A DNA stretch of 45,339 nt from an uncultured Subdoligranulum sp. Lineage in GTDB: Bacteria; Bacillota; Clostridia; Christensenellales; CAG-314. The DNA is taken from contig CABUZX010000010.1 of the NCBI GenBank assembly GCA_902496185.1, positions 1 to 45,339 of the forward strand, read 5' to 3'. Position 1 is the stretch's first letter, and the number at the start of each line of letters is the position of its first letter. Shown here piece by piece: positions 39,603 to 45,339 of the stretch. The notes under the pieces were generated by a model that was not told the origin of the DNA, made no database searches, and saw nothing but the letters and a program-made list of their open reading frames with translations. A program made the translations under genes and the position numbers.

Positions 39603-40616
39603 ATGAAAGCTTGGAAACTTATTGAAAAAAATAAATTTGAGTTGATTACCCGAGACCTTTCGGAAATGAACGAACAAAACGACGTCAAAATCAAAATGAA
39701 TAGAGTTTTGCTCACCCGAAACGACCATTATTTGATGAACAACGCTTTTGACCATCAAATGATTTTAGGCAATATCGGTATAGGTATTGTTAGCGAAGTA
39801 TTTGCTACGGCAAGCTCTCGTTTTTCTCGTATGGACAGAGTGGTTATCGAACCCTTTATACCGTGCAACGATTGTCGTTTTTGTAAACAGTCCAAACAAA
39901 CTTTTTGCCTAAACAAGCAAAATTTGGGCATCAATTCCGACGGCTTGTTGAGAGACTTTATTTCCCTACCACACACCTGTCTTTATACCATACCGGAAGT
40001 TGTCAGTACAAACGACGCTATTCTAATCCCGACGTTAAGCCTTGCTTTAAATCTTTTGGACAAAATCGAGCTGGAAAAAGGAGAACACGTTGCAATATTC
40101 GGTGGCGGTATATTGGGGGTTATTCTTGCGTGTTTAGCAAACTATTATCAAGCAATGCCCATTTTGGTATGTACCGACGACCAATCCGTAAAGACCGCAA
40201 AGAATAAAAACGTTTTTTATACCTTCCGTTTCGATACTGACGACGTTTCGCAAAAAATCTTTTCTATCACGGGCGGACGCAAGTGCGAAAAGGTTATTTA
40301 CCTTGCTGACGACGATATATCCGTTTCTCTCGCGCTGGAAAATTGCTCGCCCAACGGCATTTTTTCCGTCTACGGCTCGCATTATGACAAAATTGATCTA
40401 CCAATGAGCTACGTGATAGAAAACAACCTTACCGTCAACTCGGTAGAAAATTGCTACGGCAACTTCCCCACCGCTATAAATCTTTTGGCAAAAAATATCG
40501 TCAAAGCTGACGATTTTGAGTCAGAACAACTCTCTTTTGCCAACATTGACGAAACCTTGCCCAACATTGAGGAAGAAAAATTTACCAAACAAAATATTAT
40601 CGTCAAATTTGACTGA
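39603..40616 (+). CDS. MDR-family dehydrogenase lacking catalytic zinc ligands
   Basis: 337-residue protein of the zinc alcohol dehydrogenase-like (medium-chain) family. The structural zinc site is intact: PCNDCRFCKQSKQTFC, with Cys88, 91, 94 and 102. The nucleotide loop is IFGGGILGVILA (166-177). The catalytic zinc ligands are missing: the usual C-G-S-D reads TRND (38-41), and the usual G-H-E reads GNI (56-58). It therefore cannot bind catalytic zinc in the standard way and may act as a reductase without metal or as a non-enzymatic protein. The substrate is unknown. It is single, with its own promoter and terminator. Confidence 0.85.
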   Translation: MKAWKLIEKNKFELITRDLSEMNEQNDVKIKMNRVLLTRNDHYLMNNAFDHQMILGNIGIGIVSEVFATASSRFSRMDRVVIEPFIPCNDCRFCKQSKQTFCLNKQNLGINSDGLLRDFISLPHTCLYTIPEVVSTNDAILIPTLSLALNLLDKIELEKGEHVAIFGGGILGVILACLANYYQAMPILVCTDDQSVKTAKNKNVFYTFRFDTDDVSQKIFSITGGRKCEKVIYLADDDISVSLALENCSPNGIFSVYGSHYDKIDLPMSYVIENNLTVNSVENCYGNFPTAINLLAKNIVKADDFESEQLSFANIDETLPNIEEEKFTKQNIIVKFD

Positions 40617-40631
40617 AATCAAAATATTACA

Positions 40632-40665
40632 AAAAAGCGTAGCAACTATTTTTGCTACGCTTTTT
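40632..40665. terminator. bidirectional terminator between the MDR and LRR genes
   Basis: 14-bp perfect stem AAAAAGCGTAGCAA / TTGCTACGCTTTTT with a 6-base loop; T runs flank it in both directions. It serves the convergent genes. Confidence 0.93.
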
Positions 40666-40693
40666 GTTGTTTAGCGACAAGTTTGTCGCGCTA

Positions 40694-42439
40694 TTAGTTA
40701 TCTTTAGTCCAAAGCACTATTTCACCGTTGACGTAGTGCCAATAGTTGCCCTCTTCCGTCGGCTGTGTTTGAGAATAAAAACACATTTTGTCGTTGTATA
40801 AAAAATTATCAGCGCCCACAACAGTATTCCACTCTGTTTGCGTACCCTTAAAATATACTACTTCTAAAGCTTTACAGTTTAATATAGTATCTCTTTCTAT
40901 ACTTTCTATCCCACTTGGTATCACAATCTTCTTTAAAGAACTGCAATTTGAAAACGCGTTTCTTTCCAACGTTTTTAGCGCGTCGGGCAACGTCACTTTC
41001 TCCAAGGCATTACACATAGCAAACGCGCCAACTCCTATTTTTTCCAACCCGTTAGGAAAAACAAGGTTAACTAACCCACTGCCAGAAAAAGCTCCCATAC
41101 CTATTTGTTTAAGGGACGAAGGCAAATTAATTTCCGTCAAATTTGAAGTGTAACCAAAAGCATAATCCCCTATTACCGTCAAACTATTTGAAAAAATTAC
41201 TTCCTTCAACGACGTGCAACCATTAAACGCATACCTACCAATAAGTTTTAGCCCATCGGGCAAAACCACTTTTGCCAAATTAGCTTGATTAAAAAAGGCT
41301 TCTCCTGCAACAAATTCAATGTTTTCGGGCACGGTCAAGGTAGTGTCAACGGGCATTTCGCCCTTGTAGCCGTAGAGAATATGGTCTAAATACATTATCC
41401 CTTCCGGATGGGATTTGTACCAAGCAGTATCTGCAAAAACAGCATTATCAAATATCTCAAAGTCGTGCGAAAGTATAGAAATATCCTTGAGATTTTCTCT
41501 CCCTTGAAAGGCGCAGTAGTGAATTTCCTTGACGGAGGCGGGTATTTCCACAAAAGACAATTCCGAACTAATGTGTTCTATTACAATACCTCCAAATGTT
41601 TCTTTATATTCATCAGTCGGACAGGCAAAAGCAAAAGGCTCTATCCTTTGGAGCCCGTCAGGCAAATCCAAGCTTTTAAGAGCTGTGTTTCTAAAAGCAT
41701 ACATTTTTATATCCTTTAAACCAGACGGGAGAACAACCGACGTTAATCTCTTACAGCCGTCAAACGCACCGCCTTCAATATCCTTTACCGATTCGGGTAT
41801 GACTACCTCCTTGAGATTGACCATACATCTAAACGCGCCGTTTTTAATGGTCTCAAGATGACGTGGCAACACCAAACCAGTAGTGACCTTGTTGCAACCT
41901 ACCTCCGTAAAGCAATTGCTATCTTTTGATGGCAAGGAAAAAGCTTCATCCCCTATGGATTTGACGGGATAATCATAAACAAAATCCGGTATAACTATAG
42001 TACCGCTAAGAGACTCGGAATTTACGCTATTTTTACCACGGGTTACTTCGTATCCCGTGCCGTCTGGCAAAAGAGAATAATAAAGACCTTTTTCATCCTT
42101 CAACAACGGCTTAGGGGCATGCAAATTAAAGGTTAAACTTGTAGCGACAGAATTGGTATTTTTTTCACCGTCGCCCACCGCCATTACGTTTATATAATAA
42201 GTACCTTCCGTTATAGACAACAAACTAAAGGAAGTTTCCGACACTTCATATTCTTCTTCGTTTACAAAAACAGTATAGCCTATTGCGCCGTCAACTTTGT
42301 CCCAAGTAATTACTCTTTCAAAAATTTCAAGATTTTGCGGAGCAGGCAATTCTTTAAGAGAGGGTTTACACGCAACAAAAATCACACACGTCAACACAAA
42401 CAACAACGGCACAAAAAAGTGAAGTAATTTTCTGTTCAT
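40694..42439 (-). CDS. BspA-type leucine-rich-repeat lipoprotein
   Basis: 581-residue secreted protein. The signal peptide ends in FVACKP, a lipobox-like site for lipid attachment. Residues about 35-110 form a fibronectin-III-like domain (EIFERVITWDKVDGAIGYTVFVN). From about 155 on there are roughly ten LRR_5 repeats of the BspA/TpLRR type (for example LETIKNGAFRCMVNLKEVVIPESV), and the end has a divergent YFKGTQTEWNTV repeat. Such proteins bind host or other bacterial surfaces. The ribosome site is TAAGGAGGAAAAA. It is 14 bases downstream of a secreted unknown protein, so they are an operon ending at the shared terminator. Confidence 0.88.
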   Translation of the reverse strand: MNRKLLHFFVPLLFVLTCVIFVACKPSLKELPAPQNLEIFERVITWDKVDGAIGYTVFVNEEEYEVSETSFSLLSITEGTYYINVMAVGDGEKNTNSVATSLTFNLHAPKPLLKDEKGLYYSLLPDGTGYEVTRGKNSVNSESLSGTIVIPDFVYDYPVKSIGDEAFSLPSKDSNCFTEVGCNKVTTGLVLPRHLETIKNGAFRCMVNLKEVVIPESVKDIEGGAFDGCKRLTSVVLPSGLKDIKMYAFRNTALKSLDLPDGLQRIEPFAFACPTDEYKETFGGIVIEHISSELSFVEIPASVKEIHYCAFQGRENLKDISILSHDFEIFDNAVFADTAWYKSHPEGIMYLDHILYGYKGEMPVDTTLTVPENIEFVAGEAFFNQANLAKVVLPDGLKLIGRYAFNGCTSLKEVIFSNSLTVIGDYAFGYTSNLTEINLPSSLKQIGMGAFSGSGLVNLVFPNGLEKIGVGAFAMCNALEKVTLPDALKTLERNAFSNCSSLKKIVIPSGIESIERDTILNCKALEVVYFKGTQTEWNTVVGADNFLYNDKMCFYSQTQPTEEGNYWHYVNGEIVLWTKDN

Positions 42440-42453
42440 AAACTTTTTCCTCC

Positions 42454-43518
42454 TTAAAGACCAAGCTCTGCCGCCATTGCTGTCGCAATATCTTCCGCTA
42501 TATCATCCGTTACTTCCAAATCCGTATCGGAACATATAGCAAGTCCGTCAGGAGAGTAATGGATTCTATCTACTTCCATAACGTAAACGTACGCGGGTTG
42601 ACCGTCTATATATTGACTGTCGTACAAAAAATTGTACAACTCACTACTAAGGTGCCAAAAACCTACGGCGCTAACTCGTTGTATATTATAATTATTTTCT
42701 TCATTCAACAAATATGCAACCGAAAGCATTGGATACATTTGTCCTGTGGTAAGCTCCTGTAATTGACCGTCACCCGTAGGTACAAACAATTTAATATTAA
42801 AATTATTAAGAACGGTAAGTATCCCCCCATAGGTATTTTCCGGTATGCCGTAAATAGTTTTTAAAGCATCCAACATGTGCGTCAAAAAGATAGAATTTGC
42901 ACACAAATCGTCTATAAAACTTGGTCCAGAATAGTTGCTTATGTCAATAAGGTTTTCGTCCAATATATAACAATTGTTTACCAAGTAGGAAAGATTATTG
43001 TCAGTAAAGTGCTCTATTGATGCTTCACAAAATTTTTCCAACTTGTTAAAATCCGTCTGCGAAAAAACGTCTACGTAATTTAAAAACTCGTTATTGACAT
43101 AATCGTCTTCGTCATATAGCGAAATAAATAGAGTGATACAATCTTGATCTTCTTTCAAATCCTCAAATAATTCAAGCAAAATATCTGCCGACGGTTTAAA
43201 GGTTTTTATATCAATAATCACTATGCAATTTTGCCCAAAACAATCGAAATAATCCGACGTTACCAGCTCTTCAAATTCTACACTATCAATCTCTTGTCGA
43301 TCACAAACAAGGGTATAATTTGAGCCCCAGTTATTTAAAACGTCATTATAATTAAGCGACGGATAAAAATCCGTAAAATAATAAATTGTGTCAGTGTAAT
43401 CGTTTATAGGCACATTAGCATAAACTTTTTGTGGATTTGACAAAGCTACTACTGCTCCCACAAAAAACATCACCATTACCAAAAAAATACTCACCATACT
43501 TTTGCTTGTTTTTGTCAT
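42454..43518 (-). CDS. secreted acidic protein of unknown function
   Basis: 354-residue protein with a Sec signal peptide (hydrophobic core at 9-26, likely cleavage after VYA at about 35) and no lipobox. The mature part is strongly acidic (many Asp/Glu, for example LFEDLKEDQDC and DLEVTDDIAEDIA) and Tyr/Asn-rich, with several cysteines that could form disulfides. I recognise no family. It starts an operon with the LRR lipoprotein. It has a consensus promoter and ribosome site AAGGAGGTTA, so it is probably well expressed. Confidence 0.75.
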   Translation of the reverse strand: MTKTSKSMVSIFLVMVMFFVGAVVALSNPQKVYANVPINDYTDTIYYFTDFYPSLNYNDVLNNWGSNYTLVCDRQEIDSVEFEELVTSDYFDCFGQNCIVIIDIKTFKPSADILLELFEDLKEDQDCITLFISLYDEDDYVNNEFLNYVDVFSQTDFNKLEKFCEASIEHFTDNNLSYLVNNCYILDENLIDISNYSGPSFIDDLCANSIFLTHMLDALKTIYGIPENTYGGILTVLNNFNIKLFVPTGDGQLQELTTGQMYPMLSVAYLLNEENNYNIQRVSAVGFWHLSSELYNFLYDSQYIDGQPAYVYVMEVDRIHYSPDGLAICSDTDLEVTDDIAEDIATAMAAELGL

Positions 43519-43572
43519 AAAATAACCTCCTTAAAATAATTTTATTTTTAATGAAACATATTCATCACAAAT

Positions 43573-43601
43573 AGTATACTATTATTTTTTAATTATGTCA
43601 A
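43573..43601 (-). promoter_or_regulatory. promoter of the secreted protein/LRR operon
   Basis: TTGACA (43596-43601), a 17-base spacer and TATACT (43573-43578) on the minus strand, with an untranslated leader of about 50 bases. Confidence 0.85.
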
Positions 43602-43700
43602 TAAGTTTATTAAATTTATCGACAATTTTTAAAAATATTTACAATCTAATTACACATTTTGCCGTTTAAAAGGGTTGTTTTTGCAATTAAATTTATTTAC

Positions 43701-43729
43701 TTGAAAAAAAAGACAAAGTATGTTAATAT
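43701..43729 (+). promoter_or_regulatory. Sel1 gene promoter adjacent to the ATG
   Basis: TTGAAA (43701-43706), a 17-base spacer and TAATAT (43724-43729) with a TGT extension. The ATG lies exactly 7 bases after the hexamer and no ribosome site exists, predicting a leaderless mRNA. Confidence 0.65.
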
Positions 43730-43735
43730 TTTTTT

Positions 43736-44059
43736 ATGGAACAAAATTTGGTTACAAAATTTGAAGAACTGCTTGCGCTTGCAAAAAACGGCAATGCGGA
43801 AGCAATGCTAAAGGTTGCCCGCGCTTATGAAGGTGGTTTGGGCATTGACAAGGACGTAAAAACGGCGTTTTGGTGGTTTTTGCAGTCAGCAAACGCAGGC
43901 AACGCCCAAGCGCAGTACGAAGTAGCGTTATGGTATAGCGACGGAGTACATTGTGAAGTGGATTATCAAAAATCCGTTTATTGGTGCAAGCGCTCTGCCA
44001 TGCAAGGCAATGACGAAGCAAAAGACTTTTTGGACTTTTTGCAAGGGTTTGATATTTAA
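43736..44059 (+). CDS. Sel1-repeat protein
   Basis: 107-residue solenoid of about two and a half Sel1 (TPR-like) repeats, with the typical NAEAMLKVARAYEGGLGIDKDVKTAFWWF and NAQAQYEVALWYSDGVHCEVDYQKSVYWC patterns (landmarks at about 20-48 and 56-84). Sel1 repeats mediate protein-protein contacts. There is no signal peptide. The start ATG directly follows the -10 box and lacks a ribosome site. mnmA follows after 21 bases and probably shares the transcript. Confidence 0.85.
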   Translation: MEQNLVTKFEELLALAKNGNAEAMLKVARAYEGGLGIDKDVKTAFWWFLQSANAGNAQAQYEVALWYSDGVHCEVDYQKSVYWCKRSAMQGNDEAKDFLDFLQGFDI

Positions 44060-44080
44060 GGTATTAAATATTTATTAGGT

Positions 44081-45160
44081 ATGAAAAAAAGAGTAGTAGT
44101 AGGTATGAGTGGCGGTGTAGACAGCAGTGTTGCGGCGTTGCTCTTAAAGCAACAGGGCTATGAAGTAATAGGACTGTTTATGAAAAATTGGGAAGAAACC
44201 GACCCCAACGGTTGTTGCACTGCAGAAGAAGATTTTGCAGACGTCCGTCGTGTTGCGGACAAAATTGGCATACCCTACTTTACCGTCAACTTTGCAAAGG
44301 AATATATGGATAGAGTTTTTGCCTACTTTTTGAGAGAATACAAGGCAGGACGCACTCCAAACCCCGACGTTTTGTGCAATAGAGAAATCAAGTTTGGCCC
44401 TTTTTTACAACAAGCAAAGGCCCTAGGCGCGGATTATATTGCAACGGGGCATTATTGCGGTATTAAACACGCTGACGGATTGCATTATCTAACAAAAGCC
44501 GTTGATACCGACAAGGACCAAACTTATTTTTTAAACCAATTGAGCCAAGCGCAACTGCAAGACGTGCTGTTTCCGCTATCAAGCTTGCCAAAAGGCGAAG
44601 TAAGAAAAATTGCTTTGCAATACGACCTTGCTACCGCCGTCAAAAAGGACAGTACGGGGATATGCTTTATCGGGGAGCGAAACTTTAAAAACTTTTTAAA
44701 AACTTATCTACCCTCCCAACCGGGCGATATAGTGGACACGGAAGGAAACAAAGTCGGCAGGCACGACGGATTGATGTACTACACCATAGGCCAAAGGCGA
44801 GGTATCGGGCTAGGCGGTACGGCTGACAATCAACAACGCTGGTTTGTCGTCAGCAAAGATCTAAAAAACAACCGTCTTGTTGTGAGCCACGGCGACCAAA
44901 GCGTGCTTATGAGCCGTAGCCTTGTTTCCAACGCCGTCAATTGGATACCGACGCAACCAAAACAAAAAACTTTTGAGTGCTATGCAAAATTCCGTTATAG
45001 ACAGCCCGAACAAAAGGTGCTTGTTTCTCTCCTTGACGACGGAAAAGTATTTGTAGAATTTGCCCAACCGCAACGCGCTGTGACGGAAGGTCAGTACGTG
45101 GTTTTTTACGACCAAGACAACTGCCTCGGCGGTGGCGTAATAGACCAAGTAAACAAATAA
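44081..45160 (+). CDS. mnmA: tRNA-specific 2-thiouridylase
   Basis: 359-residue enzyme making 2-thiouridine at position 34 of tRNA Lys, Glu and Gln, using ATP and sulfur relayed from a cysteine desulfurase. The P-loop GMSGGVDSSVAALLL (residues 8-22), catalytic Cys99 in NPDVLCNREIKF and Cys195 in STGICFIGERNF are all present, as is the C-terminal GLGGTADNQQRWFVVSKD region. Length is normal. The ribosome site is weak. It follows the Sel1 gene closely and ends at a strong terminator. Confidence 0.96.
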   Translation: MKKRVVVGMSGGVDSSVAALLLKQQGYEVIGLFMKNWEETDPNGCCTAEEDFADVRRVADKIGIPYFTVNFAKEYMDRVFAYFLREYKAGRTPNPDVLCNREIKFGPFLQQAKALGADYIATGHYCGIKHADGLHYLTKAVDTDKDQTYFLNQLSQAQLQDVLFPLSSLPKGEVRKIALQYDLATAVKKDSTGICFIGERNFKNFLKTYLPSQPGDIVDTEGNKVGRHDGLMYYTIGQRRGIGLGGTADNQQRWFVVSKDLKNNRLVVSHGDQSVLMSRSLVSNAVNWIPTQPKQKTFECYAKFRYRQPEQKVLVSLLDDGKVFVEFAQPQRAVTEGQYVVFYDQDNCLGGGVIDQVNK

Positions 45161-45167
45161 TTTATTT

Positions 45168-45199
45168 AAAACCCCCGACTCACCAAGTCGGGGGTTTTT
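45168..45199. terminator. terminator after mnmA
   Basis: GC-rich 13-bp stem AAAACCCCCGACT / AGTCGGGGGTTTT with a 5-base loop and T5 on the plus strand; A/T-symmetric, so it is also usable by the minus-strand gene on the right. Confidence 0.93.
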
Positions 45200-45231
45200 G
45201 ATCGTAAAGTATTTTTTGTTGTTTTAATTTC

Positions 45232-45339
45232 TTAAACCTCGCGTTGCCATACGGCGTAAAGTACCGTTCCATAATCTATCGCTCCGTCTGCGACTTCTTG
45301 CATAGTATACTCTACGTCTCCTCCGTAAACCGTTGTCCA
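45232..45339 (-). CDS. 3' end of a protein, possibly with InlB B-type repeats
   Basis: Only the last 35 codons are in the window, ending in TAA at 45232-45234. The residue pattern YGGDVEYTM ... GTVLYAVWQREV resembles the end of Listeria/Bacteroides (InlB B-type) repeats, which typically close with TLYAVW and are found on secreted surface proteins. The N-terminus and domain set lie outside the window, so the identity is tentative. Confidence 0.45.
   Translation of the reverse strand, partial: WTTVYGGDVEYTMQEVADGAIDYGTVLYAVWQREV

Noticed and set aside
1..45339. CRISPR array, prophage, insertion sequence or TGA recoding
   Set aside because: No regularly spaced repeats, transposase, integrase or phage genes were seen; TGA serves as a genuine stop in several genes such as rlmD and the PHP gene.

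Overview
The window looks like a chromosomal segment of an AT-rich, low-GC Gram-positive bacterium, most likely an uncultured member of the Clostridia. The evidence is gene families typical of that group (WhiA, YqhQ/DUF1385, DUF1858, DUF896, DUF5685, a DegV protein, GTP-type PEP carboxykinase), AGGAGG-like ribosome sites, sigma-A type promoters with 17-base spacers, and the standard code with TGA used as a stop. I see no insertion sequence, prophage, CRISPR array or rRNA. It reads as a core chromosome with a few accessory genes. Most genes are on the minus strand.

Layout. 1-3.6 kb: gyrA (its 3' end lies outside the window) and gyrB, preceded by a possible 23-residue basic peptide. 3.7-6.1 kb: DUF2804, Dabb and DegV genes. 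6.3-8.3 kb: tRNA-Thr(GGT), acpS, two small genes and a divergent ZIP metal transporter. 8.3-11.5 kb: pckG and a split, order-reversed GlmU-like pair. 11.6-14.7 kb, plus strand: nadE, a thioredoxin-reductase-like flavoprotein and tilS. 14.8-18.0 kb: DUF1858, a zinc-ribbon membrane protein with an SPFH partner (resembling Bacillus YdjG/YdjI), and pgsA. 18.1-21.0 kb: small unknown genes, a phosphoesterase and rlmD. 21.1-27.3 kb: a murB-PHP-whiA-dnaE operon. 27.4-31.1 kb: an orphan solute-binding protein, uvrC, an ArsR regulator and a divergent Asn/Cys-rich mini membrane protein. 31.2-33.3 kb: a three-gene module (DUF5685, J-like/TPR protein with a Cys-rich tail, polytopic membrane protein). 33.3-39.3 kb: trpS, a P-loop ATPase, an aminotransferase, prfA, a fused yqhQ-prmC gene and rpmE. 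39.6-45.3 kb: a zinc-degenerate MDR dehydrogenase, a secreted protein with a BspA-type LRR lipoprotein, a Sel1 protein, mnmA, and the 3' end of a probable surface protein.

Functional themes are DNA topology, replication and repair (gyrA/B, dnaE, uvrC), translation and RNA modification (tRNA-Thr, tilS, mnmA, rlmD, trpS, prfA, prmC, rpmE), cell-wall and lipid precursors (murB, GlmU-like pair, pgsA, acpS, DegV) and redox or NAD metabolism (nadE, flavoprotein, DUF1858).

The observations most worth follow-up are the YqhQ-PrmC fusion, the reversed split GlmU, the DUF5685/Cys-tail module, the loss of key motifs in the MDR and TrxR-like enzymes, and three genes whose extended -10 promoters sit so close to the ATG that leaderless transcripts are predicted.
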